Shown piece by piece: positions 15,265 through 23,541 of a stretch of DNA of 43,189 nt (its first letter is position 1; every line of letters starts with the position of its first letter). The notes below the pieces were generated by a model, which searched no databases, was not told the origin of the DNA, and worked only from the letters and a program-made list of their open reading frames with translations. Made by a program: the position numbers and the translations under genes. Location: NCBI GenBank assembly GCA_015056565.1, contig SVGB01000022.1:1-43189 (forward strand). The letters run 5' to 3'. The DNA comes from Butyrivibrio sp. Its GTDB lineage: Bacteria; Bacillota; Clostridia; Lachnospirales; Lachnospiraceae.

Positions 15265-17040
15265 GTGAACAATACTGCAGCCACAATCCGCAGAGCTTTT
15301 TTAGCAGTACTCGCGATAAGCATATTGTCTTTTGGCTTGTTGCTACTTGGCTCAAAGAGATTTAATACTCCAAAAAGGTTTGATCTGATCCAGCTGGATT
15401 CCGGCTGGACTATTAGTCGTGGAAATAATACCTGGGAACTTGAAAGTATTAATAAATCAAACATAGGTATTGTCAACAACGGCGATACCTTGGTCCTGTC
15501 AAATAACCTTCCTGACATTGACCTGTTGCAGCCCACATTATACTTCCGTTCAGTGCTGTCAGATGTAAAGGTATATGTTGAAGATGAGCTTGTTTACAGC
15601 TTTGGCGATGAGTATGTTGCCTTAGATCACATGCTTCCCAAAATGGAAAACTTTGTTCCTCTTCCACATGACTATCACGGAAAAGAAGTAACTGTCCAGA
15701 TAACTGCCCATGAAGATCGGGCATTTTCCGGGCTTTATCCCCTTTATTTTGGCAACTACAATGACATAAAAAACGAGCTGGTGCAGTCAAATCGTTTCCC
15801 TCTTGTAGTTGGCATCTATCTGTGCCACTTAGGCTTTATGCTCCTTATTCTGGCGCCGTTTCTTGCTTTTTCCAAAAACCATGATTTCAGCATCTTCTTC
15901 AGTGCAATAACTTCACTGATGATAGGTGTTTACGTACTTTGCTACAACGACGTCTTCTGGTATATTTCTGATAATCCGTACTTCTATACCTTTATTGAGT
16001 ACTTTGCTCTTTTCACTATTCCTGCTGCAATCCTGGGATTTGTCCTTACAGCAGGACAGGCTCCATTTCTAAAGCTGGGAATACTTCTGTTCCAGCTTAG
16101 CATCGGCTTTGTCATGATCACTACGCTTCTCCACGTGTCAAACCGTATGCACATATGTAATTTTGTATCTATGTTCCATGTCTTTTCCGTGGCTGAAGGG
16201 GTGTTTGTTATTTTCTCCCTCGTTAAATTTGCCAGGGAGGAGGCGAAAAAAAACAATGACCTCAGAGGAAAAACATCCTCGACCATCATTCTTATAGCAG
16301 GTCTTATTATCTTTACCCTGTGCGCATTGGTCGACATCATAAAGTTTAACGTCATGAAGTTTTCAAATATGGGCGAAGTCCACGCTCAGATCAACTTCAC
16401 AACTCTTGGTGCTCTGGTTTTCATCATGAGTCTTCTTCTTGATTACTTCTACCACTGCATCGAATACATAAGTGAATCCACAGTCAAGGTAGAGCTTGAA
16501 GGTCTTGCTTATACTGACACTTTGACGAACCTGTCCAACAGAGCCCGCTGCGAGCAGTATCTTGTGGACCTTACCGGAGACTTTACTGTCATAAGCCTTG
16601 ACCTTGACTACCTGAAATATACCAACGACAATTACGGACATGATCAGGGTGACAGGCTCCTTAGCGGCTTTTCCGAAATACTGTCAGGATGTTTCACCGA
16701 CGCAACACTCATTGGAAGAATGGGGGGCGATGAATTTATAGTTGTACTTCCTTTTGTGGATGAAGAAAGGATCATGAGAGATATACGCTGTCTCACTGAT
16801 CAGCTTGCCTACAGGAACAGTCAGGAAAACAAGCTGCGCTTCTCCGCTTCCTGGGGGTATGCAAGCAGCAATGATAAAGAGCTTGGCGGCAACCACAGCG
16901 CCCAGAATGTATATCTTCTTGCGGACAAACGAATGTATATCATGAAAAACCAGCACCACAAAGAGTCTCTAGGAAGGCTCTATGACGACCTTTTGAACAA
17001 GGTGCTTGGAGAAGGAGGTAACGATGAAGATCAAGCGTAA
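15265..17040 (+). CDS. 7TM-sensor diguanylate cyclase (first of tandem pair)
   Basis: A protein of about 591 residues. I start it at the GTG at 15265 because GGAGG lies 10 bp upstream. The longer frame would overlap the TPM gene by about 100 bp. Order: membrane span (ATIRRAFLAVLAISILSFGLLLL), an extracytoplasmic jelly-roll-like sensor (about 30-170), a multi-span 7TM-DISM-like region (about 175-395), a linker helix, then GGDEF (about 420-580) with intact GGDEF at 487-491. The RxxD inhibitory site is absent (T-D-A-T). It probably makes cyclic di-GMP in response to an external ligand. The next gene overlaps it by 17 bp. Confidence 0.88.
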   Translation: MNNTAATIRRAFLAVLAISILSFGLLLLGSKRFNTPKRFDLIQLDSGWTISRGNNTWELESINKSNIGIVNNGDTLVLSNNLPDIDLLQPTLYFRSVLSDVKVYVEDELVYSFGDEYVALDHMLPKMENFVPLPHDYHGKEVTVQITAHEDRAFSGLYPLYFGNYNDIKNELVQSNRFPLVVGIYLCHLGFMLLILAPFLAFSKNHDFSIFFSAITSLMIGVYVLCYNDVFWYISDNPYFYTFIEYFALFTIPAAILGFVLTAGQAPFLKLGILLFQLSIGFVMITTLLHVSNRMHICNFVSMFHVFSVAEGVFVIFSLVKFAREEAKKNNDLRGKTSSTIILIAGLIIFTLCALVDIIKFNVMKFSNMGEVHAQINFTTLGALVFIMSLLLDYFYHCIEYISESTVKVELEGLAYTDTLTNLSNRARCEQYLVDLTGDFTVISLDLDYLKYTNDNYGHDQGDRLLSGFSEILSGCFTDATLIGRMGGDEFIVVLPFVDEERIMRDIRCLTDQLAYRNSQENKLRFSASWGYASSNDKELGGNHSAQNVYLLADKRMYIMKNQHHKESLGRLYDDLLNKVLGEGGNDEDQA

Positions 17041-18718
17041 GTTACTTCCCTACATCAGTGCTGTCGTTATTGCTATCTTTGTATCCATTCTGATAAATAT
17101 CTGCCTTGTATGCGACGAGAAATACCCCATTGTTTCCATGGACTGGGGATATAAGCTCTCAATAAATGGCTCCGTGTTCAAAAATGTAGAGCCCTTCGAC
17201 ATATATAAGCACCTGGACAGACGCCTTAGATATGGTGATGTTGTAACCATATCAACAACACTGCCAGACCTTGGCGAGCTTCCATTCCCTGCACTATTGT
17301 TCAGGAGCAGATATTCTGCATTGGAAGTCTATGTGGACGGTAAAATGATCTATGATTTTGGTCATGAACTTGTTGAGAAAAGACATTTCATCGGCAAGAT
17401 GTACCACTTTATCCCGCTTCCATACGACTATGCAGGAAAAAAGATAACGATCAAGATGATCGCCGGCGAGACAGATGCTTTCTCAAGTCTTGTAGCGCCA
17501 AAGATCGGAAACCAGCCAGATCTTGAAAGCCGCTTCATCACTGAGCACAGAATGATCATCACCACTGGAATGTTTCTCATTGTATTCGGTATTTCTTTTA
17601 CCCTGATCACCATGTTCTTCATGATAAATGTACCAGATATCAGAAGTTTTAATGTGGGTGCTCTGTTCTGTGTCAATCTTGGTTTCTGGATAATGAGTTA
17701 CTACAATGTTCTGTCACCATTTATCTACACGCCTTATGAAACCCAGATAGAATACCTGACCCTCTACATGATCGTTCCATTCTGTTATCTACTGGTTTAT
17801 TTTGCCCAAAATATTGAGAAAAAGAACTTCTTCATAACCATTGCAGGAATCTCCAGCTCGGTAGTACTGGTGCTTTATGTACTGCACTTTGGATTTAACA
17901 TACACCTGAGGGAAACCATTCTTGTGTATCACCTGACATGTGTCGTTGGCTTTTTTGTAATCTCCTACTTCATACTAAGGAACGTCATTAAAAAAGACAT
18001 TACGGCTTCCGGTAAGATCCAGATGTTTGGACTTGTTGCCTTTGCGATTGCTGAACTGATCCATCTGATCATTTATGTCCTTGACAGCAGTCACATTAAA
18101 AACAGCTATATCCTAAGTATCATTACCATAGATACAGGCTGCCTTATCTTTGTTATGTGCCAGCTTGCCAACTACATGCTCTTTATCACTGAGTCCTATG
18201 CCCAGAGACTTGAGCACGCTTCGCTGTCTCACCTTGCCTATGCAGACGGACTTACCAATCTGGCAAACAGAGCCAAGACAGATAAAGTCATGAAAGATCT
18301 GAACGAAGTTACTACCGATTATTGCCTTATCAGCATTGACCTTAATGGTCTTAAGCTTGTAAACGACGATTTCGGTCATCCATCTGGAGACCGCTATATC
18401 AAGGACTTTGCCAAGGTTCTTACTGCCACGTTCTTCGACGAGGGACTGTGCGCAAGGATCGGCGGTGACGAATTCATGGTTATCATAGAAGATGCCATAG
18501 GAAAAGACATTGACGCTCTCATAGGCCGAATGAACAGCGCTCTCAACGTAATGAACGCTCTTTATCCTGAATACCACAGAAGCGTGGCAACAGGTTACGC
18601 CTTCAAGCACGAACTGCCAAACGCAACCTCACACGAGGTCTACCTGCTGGCGGACGAGAGAATGTATGAGATGAAGCGAAAGATGCACGAGGAACTGGGC
18701 ATACATAATAGACTGTGA
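17024..18718 (+). CDS. 7TM-sensor diguanylate cyclase (second of tandem pair)
   Basis: A 564-residue paralogue of the preceding protein with the same order: N-terminal span (LLPYISAVVIAIFVSILINICLV), sensor domain with LPFPALLFRSRYSALEVYVDGK, seven-span region (about 180-390) and GGDEF domain with GGDEF at 480-484. The RxxD inhibitory site is also missing here (F-D-E-G). The ATG at 17024 has AAGGAGGT 4 bp upstream and lies inside the end of the first gene, so expression is coupled. The stop is followed at once by a palindromic repeat interrupted by an insertion sequence. Confidence 0.88.
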   Translation: MKIKRKLLPYISAVVIAIFVSILINICLVCDEKYPIVSMDWGYKLSINGSVFKNVEPFDIYKHLDRRLRYGDVVTISTTLPDLGELPFPALLFRSRYSALEVYVDGKMIYDFGHELVEKRHFIGKMYHFIPLPYDYAGKKITIKMIAGETDAFSSLVAPKIGNQPDLESRFITEHRMIITTGMFLIVFGISFTLITMFFMINVPDIRSFNVGALFCVNLGFWIMSYYNVLSPFIYTPYETQIEYLTLYMIVPFCYLLVYFAQNIEKKNFFITIAGISSSVVLVLYVLHFGFNIHLRETILVYHLTCVVGFFVISYFILRNVIKKDITASGKIQMFGLVAFAIAELIHLIIYVLDSSHIKNSYILSIITIDTGCLIFVMCQLANYMLFITESYAQRLEHASLSHLAYADGLTNLANRAKTDKVMKDLNEVTTDYCLISIDLNGLKLVNDDFGHPSGDRYIKDFAKVLTATFFDEGLCARIGGDEFMVIIEDAIGKDIDALIGRMNSALNVMNALYPEYHRSVATGYAFKHELPNATSHEVYLLADERMYEMKRKMHEELGIHNRL

Positions 18719-18720
18719 GT

Positions 18721-18742
18721 GGACAAGACACGGGGACGGTTC
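18721..18742. repeat. Left remnant of a split palindromic repeat
   Basis: This segment is the outer left arm of a long REP-like palindrome whose other part lies at 20427-20493, across the insertion sequence. Joining them (one target duplication removed) restores arms of 31 perfectly paired bases that start GGACAAGACACGGGGACGG, with a further 7-bp TTTTATC/GATAAAA pairing at the tip. Related to the intact copy at 31501-31604. Confidence 0.85.
18734..18742. repeat. Target-site duplication, left copy
   Basis: GGACGGTTC directly precedes the left inverted repeat and recurs directly after the right one (20427-20435). Because of shared bases at the ends the duplication could also be read as 7 bp (GACGGTT) with 19-bp inverted repeats. 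Confidence 0.85.
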
Positions 18743-18760
18743 CAATGTCATTTAGTTAAG
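18743..18760 (+). repeat. Left terminal inverted repeat of the IS
   Basis: CAATGTCATTTAGTTAAG, exact reverse complement of 20409-20426. Confidence 0.92.
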
Positions 18761-18785
18761 AAAAAACATTATTGTAATAGAAAAA

Positions 18786-18820
18786 GTGATTCCACGCAAA
18801 ACGTGAGAATCACTTTTTTT
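18786..18820 (+). terminator. Terminator inside the IS, before the transposase
   Basis: Stem GTGATTC+CACG / CGTG+GAATCAC (one bulged A, loop CAAAA) followed by TTTTTTTATTT, with a run of A before the stem. It would block read-through from the upstream genes into the transposase. Confidence 0.8.
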
Positions 18821-18868
18821 ATTTAAATTTTTTTTAAATTAGGGCTTGACTCAGGACTCAAAAAGTGT

Positions 18869-18945
18869 GGCCGCCTTTGCTAAAGAAGCTTTAGCAAAGG
18901 CGGCCCCTTAAATCAAAGGTATCCGACCACACATTGATTTAAGGG
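18869..18945 (+). promoter_or_regulatory. Paired hairpins in the transposase leader; one hides the RBS
   Basis: The first hairpin is a perfect 17-bp stem with a 3-base loop (18869-18905). The second pairs CCCTTAAATCAA (18905-18916) with TTGATTTAAGGG (18934-18945). The latter overlaps the AAGGGAG ribosome-binding site (18941-18947) of the transposase, so a transcript that includes both arms would be translated poorly. Confidence 0.75.
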
Positions 18946-18953
18946 AGACACTT

Positions 18954-20267
18954 ATGAAAGCATCATACATCAAAAAGAAGTTTTTTGAAACTATTGATTC
19001 TATTGTTGCGGATCCATCACCGTTTGTAAAAAGACCTGGTTCTGATTTTACTCGTACCAGGCTATGCCCTCTCAGAGAGCTAGTTACATTCTTGCTGACT
19101 ATTGAAGCTGGGACACTCAATCGTGAGATTAGGCGATTTTTCTTCAAACCAACTTCTTCCAAGAAACAACCTATCACAAAAGCTGCAATCATTCAGCAAA
19201 GAGATAAGCTTAACGATACTTTTTTCCCGTTTGTTTTCTCCGCTGTCAACAAAATCAGGCCATTTACAAAAACATTAAATGGATTCCATCTTTTGGCATG
19301 TGACGGATCAGATCTAGACATACCAGCTTATAAAGATGATAAAGGAACGTATGTTGCGTCTAATACTGAAGGCGTTGGCTATCATCAGTTTCATCTCAAT
19401 GCCATTTATGATGTGCTCGAACAACGTTATGTAGATGTTAGTATTCAGCCTCGTGGCGAGATAAATGAGCGTTCTGCGCTTGTTGATTTTATCAGGCAAA
19501 CTTCCTTGCCTGAAAAGAGCATTTTCATCGCTGACCGCGGCTATTTTTCATTGAATGTCCTTGCTCATATTTCAGTGTCCAAACACCATTATGTATTAAG
19601 AATGAATTCTGATGAGGCTTCTAGGGCATTTATCCGCCGTTTTAACCTTCCGGAATCAGATGAATTTGACGTGATTCTGGATTTTGATGTAACGCGCAGC
19701 TACAAGAAATGTTATACAAAAAAGCCTGACAAATTTGTTTGCCTCAAGCCTGATAGGCCGTTTGATTTCATACCAACTGATGATAAAAAATCTATGTTTC
19801 ATGTTAGGACAAGGCTTGTAAAGATCAAGTTGTCAAAGGGGAATTATGAATTCCTTTTTACTGATCTCCCACATGACTTTGGATTAGAGGCATTAAAACA
19901 TGTTTATCATTTGAGATGGGGAATTGAAACATCCTTCAGCCATTTAAAATACAACATGGCATTGAATTCCTTTCACAGTAAGAGAAGGGACTTTATCTGT
20001 CAGGAAATATATGCACGCATGATTCTTTTCAATCTTACAATGCTACTGGTTCATAGCGTAGAACTCCCGAAAAAGGACTGCTTGTTGGAATACAAAGTCT
20101 CTATTTCTGATGCTGTGATTACTTGCAGGGATTTCCTGCATAACAGAATGTCTAGTGATACAGTGGAACTGTTGTTGATAGGTAACGTCACGCCAATCCG
20201 AGAAGACCGCACATATCCAAGAAAAAAGCATACCAAACGTGCAGTTCCACTAAGTTATAGAGCATAA
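18954..20267 (+). CDS. IS4-family transposase
   Basis: A 437-residue DDE transposase. Catalytic residues are visible as D117 (LLACDGSD), D194 (IFIADRGYF) and E325 inside the IS4 signature Y-x2-R-x3-E-x6-K (YHLRWGIETSFSHLK). Length is normal and the frame is open from ATG to stop, so it is probably active. The basic C-terminus (YPRKKHTKRAV) is typical. The ribosome-binding site AAGGGAG lies within the leader hairpin. Confidence 0.95.
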   Translation: MKASYIKKKFFETIDSIVADPSPFVKRPGSDFTRTRLCPLRELVTFLLTIEAGTLNREIRRFFFKPTSSKKQPITKAAIIQQRDKLNDTFFPFVFSAVNKIRPFTKTLNGFHLLACDGSDLDIPAYKDDKGTYVASNTEGVGYHQFHLNAIYDVLEQRYVDVSIQPRGEINERSALVDFIRQTSLPEKSIFIADRGYFSLNVLAHISVSKHHYVLRMNSDEASRAFIRRFNLPESDEFDVILDFDVTRSYKKCYTKKPDKFVCLKPDRPFDFIPTDDKKSMFHVRTRLVKIKLSKGNYEFLFTDLPHDFGLEALKHVYHLRWGIETSFSHLKYNMALNSFHSKRRDFICQEIYARMILFNLTMLLVHSVELPKKDCLLEYKVSISDAVITCRDFLHNRMSSDTVELLLIGNVTPIREDRTYPRKKHTKRAVPLSYRA

Positions 20268-20281
20268 ATTTCTCCAAGAAT

Positions 20282-20336
20282 AAATGGCACGGAAGAAGCA
20301 GGGGCAATCCTGCTTTCTTGGCGTGCCATTTGTTTT
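20282..20336 (+). terminator. Transposase terminator
   Basis: A long two-part hairpin with outer stem AAATGGCACG / CGTGCCATTT and inner GAAGCAGG / CCTGCTTTC pairing, followed by GTTTT. Confidence 0.7.
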
Positions 20337-20408
20337 GCAAACAAGATATGAAGTTTTCTAAAACGGGGTTTTTACGCCATCCGTTATGTATTAAATGCAC
20401 TTGAATAC

Positions 20409-20426
20409 CTTAACTAAATGACATTG
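20409..20426 (-). repeat. Right terminal inverted repeat of the IS
   Basis: CTTAACTAAATGACATTG, exact complement of the left end; followed directly by the second copy of the target duplication. Confidence 0.92.
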
Positions 20427-20493
20427 GGACGGTTCTACTGTCTTGTTTTATCTTGATAAAATAAGACAGTAGAACCGTCCCCGTGTCTTGTCC
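20427..20493. repeat. Right part of the split palindromic repeat (with right target duplication)
   Basis: It begins with the target duplication GGACGGTTC (20427-20435). It contains the inner left arm, the tip (TTTTATC-TT-GATAAAA) and the complete right arm ending CCGTCCCCGTGTCTTGTCC. It sits at the convergent end of the plus-strand cyclase genes and the minus-strand oxidoreductase. Confidence 0.85.
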
Positions 20494-20496
20494 CCC

Positions 20497-20537
20497 GAAA
20501 AAAAGGCTGCAGGAAATTTTCCTGCAGCCTTTTGTTT
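20497..20537. terminator. Bidirectional terminator
   Basis: Stem AAAAGGCTGCAGG / CCTGCAGCCTTTT around an AAATTTT centre, with A-runs on the left and T-runs on the right. It works as a terminator on both strands. Its main job is probably to end the minus-strand operon whose last gene stops at 20540. Confidence 0.85.
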
Positions 20538-20539
20538 TA

Positions 20540-22603
20540 TCAGATCTTCATTGCAATGTCCCATGCTCCCCAGATAGCTGAGCGGACATTTCCGACCTTC
20601 TTGCAGTCACCAAGAAGATGTACGTTCTTGGCAGCCTGTAGAAGTGGTACTGGATGGTAGCCCACTGACATAATGACACTGTCTGCAGGAAGTTCGATCG
20701 TCCTTCCATCCTTGAGATTTACCTTAACTGTCTTGTCTGTTATTTCTGCAACTCCTGCATTTAAGTAAACAGGAACCTTGTTGGTCTTGAAGCAGTCACG
20801 AAGGTAACTGGTGTTTGCAAGGCACATGTTCTTAACTGCAATGAGGTCATCCTTCATCTCTACGATCTGAAGATTCTTGCCCTTTCTGAACAGATCAAGG
20901 GCAATCTCGCATCCTGTAAGTCCACCACCGATGATGACTACATCCTTGCCAACCTGCTTGTTGCCAAGAAGGTAATCTGTTGCGTCCATTGCATGCTCTG
21001 CAGCTCCGGGAATCGGAATCCTGTTAGCTTCTGCGCCGGTTGCGATGATATACTCATCTGCTGATGGAAGTGAATCTGTCTTAACCTCGTAGTTGTAATG
21101 TATCTTTACACCAAGCTTTTTAAGCTGATGCTTCTGCCATGCGATGAGCTGCTTGTCCTTCTCCTTGAATTCAGGAGCAGCTGCTGCGATGAACACACCA
21201 CCAAGCTCACTTGTCTTTTCATAGATCTCAGGTGCATGCCCCCTAAGAGCCAGGATCCTGGCAGCTTCCATTCCTCCGATACCGCCGCCGATGATGGCAA
21301 CTCTCTTTGGAGCATCCGTAGGTTTAACCCTGTACTTCTTGCTCTGCATGCTGCGTGGATTGACTGCGCACTTGCACATTCCAGCGGACTCAGTAAGATC
21401 CTGGTCGTTGGCTGTACCGTTGTGCTTGGTAAGGTTAAAGCAGGCTGAGTGACAGCAGATACAAGGGCGTATCTCCTCTTCCTTGCCTCTCTTTATCTTG
21501 GATACCCACTTAGGATCTGCAAGGAACTGTCTGCCAACTGCCATGGCGTCGATGCCGCCTTCCTTAACAGCCTTGGCTCCAACGTCAGGCTCCATCTTGC
21601 CGGCGCAGACAACAGGGATGTCCACAAACTTCTTGATGTGTTCTACATCCTCAAGATTACAGTTCTGAGGCATATACTGTGGTGGATGAGCCCAGTACCA
21701 TGCATCATAGGTACCATTGTCACAGTTAAGCATGTCGTAACCAGCATCCTGCAGGTACTTGGCAGCTCTTTCTGACTCTTCCATATCTCTTCCGATCTCT
21801 TCAAAGTCCTCTCCTGGCATAGCGCCATACTGGAAGGCCTTGGTCATTGATCTTACGGAGTACCTTAAGGATACAGGGAAGTCATCTCCACAGGTCTTTT
21901 TGATCTCTTTTACAATTTCTACAGCAAAGCGGTAGCGATTCTCGAAGGATCCGCCGTAGTCGTCAGTTCTTTTGTTAGTGTACTTTAATGTGAACTGATC
22001 AAGAAGGTATCCCTCGTGTACAGCATGGACTTCAACACCGTCAACGCCTGCCTCCTTGCAGAGTCTTGCAGTCTCGCCAAAGGCGTAGATGATGTCCTTT
22101 ATCTCTTTTTCAGTGATAGCCCTTGTTGTTACATCGTCAGCCCAACGGTTAGGAAGAACTGATGGTGCAGCAGTAAGATACTCTGCATCGATGTAAGGCT
22201 TTGCTATAGTGTTGAGGGCCTTGTTCTTTGCAAGCATTGCAAGAGGCGCTGTGAGCGCAAAGCTTCTTCCAAAGCCTGCTGTCATCTGCACAAACATCTT
22301 TGCACCGGTTCCATGGATCTCATCCATGAAATCCTTCAGCTCTGCAAATTTCTTTTTGTTCTGATAAAGCCACTTACCGCCCAGCATGTCCTTAACAGGC
22401 GCAATACCTGGGATGATAAGTCCGCAGTCGTGTTTTGCGATCTTTAAAAGAAGTCTTGCAGCCTCTTTGTCGAAATGGCTTCCCCCTGGCTCCATCCAGC
22501 CAAAGATACATGTTCCTCCCATAGGGGCAAGCACTATACGGTTCTTTATTTCAAGATTCCCAATCTTCCATGGGGTAAATAAAGCTTCATACTCCTGCTT
22601 CAT
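20540..22603 (-). CDS. Old-yellow-enzyme/NADH-type flavin Fe-S oxidoreductase (2-enoate reductase-like)
   Basis: A 687-residue protein. An FMN TIM barrel comes first (1 to about 370) with NRIVLAPMGGT, VEVHAVHEGYLLDQF and NKRTDDYGGSFENRYRF, close to bile-acid BaiCD/BaiH and 2-enoate reductases. A cysteine cluster for 4Fe-4S follows (CICCHSAC then CKCAVNPRS), then FAD- and NAD-binding Rossmann parts (VAIIGGGIGGMEAARILALRGH and VVIIGGGLTGCEIALDLF). Such enzymes pass hydride from NAD(P)H to activated C=C bonds. It is the last gene of the minus-strand arm of the dehydratase-like cluster, 18 bp after the ACS-like gene. The substrate is unknown. Confidence 0.85.
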   Translation of the reverse strand: MKQEYEALFTPWKIGNLEIKNRIVLAPMGGTCIFGWMEPGGSHFDKEAARLLLKIAKHDCGLIIPGIAPVKDMLGGKWLYQNKKKFAELKDFMDEIHGTGAKMFVQMTAGFGRSFALTAPLAMLAKNKALNTIAKPYIDAEYLTAAPSVLPNRWADDVTTRAITEKEIKDIIYAFGETARLCKEAGVDGVEVHAVHEGYLLDQFTLKYTNKRTDDYGGSFENRYRFAVEIVKEIKKTCGDDFPVSLRYSVRSMTKAFQYGAMPGEDFEEIGRDMEESERAAKYLQDAGYDMLNCDNGTYDAWYWAHPPQYMPQNCNLEDVEHIKKFVDIPVVCAGKMEPDVGAKAVKEGGIDAMAVGRQFLADPKWVSKIKRGKEEEIRPCICCHSACFNLTKHNGTANDQDLTESAGMCKCAVNPRSMQSKKYRVKPTDAPKRVAIIGGGIGGMEAARILALRGHAPEIYEKTSELGGVFIAAAAPEFKEKDKQLIAWQKHQLKKLGVKIHYNYEVKTDSLPSADEYIIATGAEANRIPIPGAAEHAMDATDYLLGNKQVGKDVVIIGGGLTGCEIALDLFRKGKNLQIVEMKDDLIAVKNMCLANTSYLRDCFKTNKVPVYLNAGVAEITDKTVKVNLKDGRTIELPADSVIMSVGYHPVPLLQAAKNVHLLGDCKKVGNVRSAIWGAWDIAMKI

Positions 22604-22621
22604 GTAGCCTCGTCCTTTCCA

Positions 22622-23335
22622 TTATTTTTTCTTGCCTAAATGCAGTTCCTTCATACCTTCTACTTCATCGCAGACTGCTTTCATACTGCAGTGTCCGCAG
22701 TCTGTTGGCATCCCGTCAAGGATGTGCGTCAGAGTCTTTGTAATGGCATCTATCTTGTCTGCGTTTGGAAGTATTTCTTTTACCAGGCTGGAGTCAGTGA
22801 TAAAGATGATCCTGACATTCTTAACCCCGGAAACAGCCTTATATTTGCTGATATAGGCGGCGCCAACACTGGCAAAACTTATCCCCTTCTTGAGCGCATC
22901 TTTGCTGATCCGTACCTGCTCCTGATTGCTCTGGGAAGAGACTCTTACCATGTAACCTTCCGGAAAAACATGATATCTGACAAACTCAAGATTTCTGATT
23001 GCCTGAAAGGCCTTCTCCTGATCTGTCTCTTCTCCAAGATCCTCAGTTTCAAGGATCACGACTCTGGCAAATCCGCAGCCCCCGGAGATCTCTCTGATGT
23101 CTTTTCCATAGATCAGAATCTCATCCTCTGTCACCCTGCCTGATGTAGTTACGCAGGTGTAGTTTACTGATGGCTCCGGAGCCGACCCAAGCTCAAGTCC
23201 TGCGTCTCTTTGCATGATAAACTCAGAGTTTTCAAGGCATTTCCAGGCACTTGCAGCACCTGCGGATACTCTTTTACACTCTGTGTGTGACAGAACGTCC
23301 ATTGTCACATCGATCATATTGTCATAAAGCTTCAT
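22622..23335 (-). CDS. Stand-alone acetyl-CoA synthase/CODH beta-subunit-like protein
   Basis: A protein of about 237 residues from the ATG at 23335 (AAGGGAG 8 bp upstream). It resembles a non-catalytic part of the ACS/CdhC beta subunit: ILIYGKDIREISGGCGFARVV in the middle, EGYMVRVSSQSNQEQVRISKDALKKG, and a C-terminal cysteine motif CGHCSMKAVCDEVEGMKEL (Cys spacing x2, x6). Full ACS is over 450 residues and holds the Ni-Ni-4Fe4S A-cluster; the whole catalytic arrangement is not evident here. It lies between the oxidoreductase and a membrane microprotein in the dehydratase-like operon. It may be a scaffold, a metal carrier or an electron-transfer adaptor. The family call rests on remembered motif similarity. 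Confidence 0.6.
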   Translation of the reverse strand: MKLYDNMIDVTMDVLSHTECKRVSAGAASAWKCLENSEFIMQRDAGLELGSAPEPSVNYTCVTTSGRVTEDEILIYGKDIREISGGCGFARVVILETEDLGEETDQEKAFQAIRNLEFVRYHVFPEGYMVRVSSQSNQEQVRISKDALKKGISFASVGAAYISKYKAVSGVKNVRIIFITDSSLVKEILPNADKIDAITKTLTHILDGMPTDCGHCSMKAVCDEVEGMKELHLGKKK

Positions 23336-23349
23336 GGCCAAAACTCCCT

Positions 23350-23517
23350 TTAGAACTTAATATCTGCTTTCTTGCGATCAAAGATCTTGTTGACCTGTGT
23401 GTAGGCCCATGCCATGAGCTTCTGATCAAGATTCCAGAAATATATCACAAACAATACGCTTGTTATGATAGTAAGGATTTTTATTATTTTGAAAATGATC
23501 TTAACAGCACTTTTCAT
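23350..23517 (-). CDS. Single-span membrane microprotein, minus arm
   Basis: A 55-residue protein: basic N-terminus (MKSAVKIIFKIIK), one hydrophobic span (about 11-28), then FWNLDQKLMAW and a basic tail (FDRKKADIKF). It is paralogous to the 67-residue protein at 31285-31488. Both share MK at the start, F-K near residue 10, an aromatic-W-(N/D)-LD-x-K motif just after the span, and V...FD..K near the end. It lies 14 bp from the ACS-like start and 24 bp from the activator stop. Conserved position in both arms argues that it is a real small subunit or membrane tether. Confidence 0.75.
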   Translation of the reverse strand: MKSAVKIIFKIIKILTIITSVLFVIYFWNLDQKLMAWAYTQVNKIFDRKKADIKF

Positions 23518-23541
23518 CCTAAAAGTCCTTTCTTTAAAGGG

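Larger units (their letters stand above)
18743..20426 (+). mobile_element. Intact IS4-family (IS231-like) insertion sequence
   Basis: A 1684-bp element bounded by perfect 18-bp inverted repeats (CAATGTCATTTAGTTAAG and its complement) and a 9-bp target duplication. It has one full transposase gene. The end sequence starting CA and finishing TTAAG resembles IS231 ends. The element carries its own terminator near the left end, hairpins in the transposase leader, and a terminator after the gene. The perfect ends and intact frame suggest a recent insertion. Confidence 0.92.
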
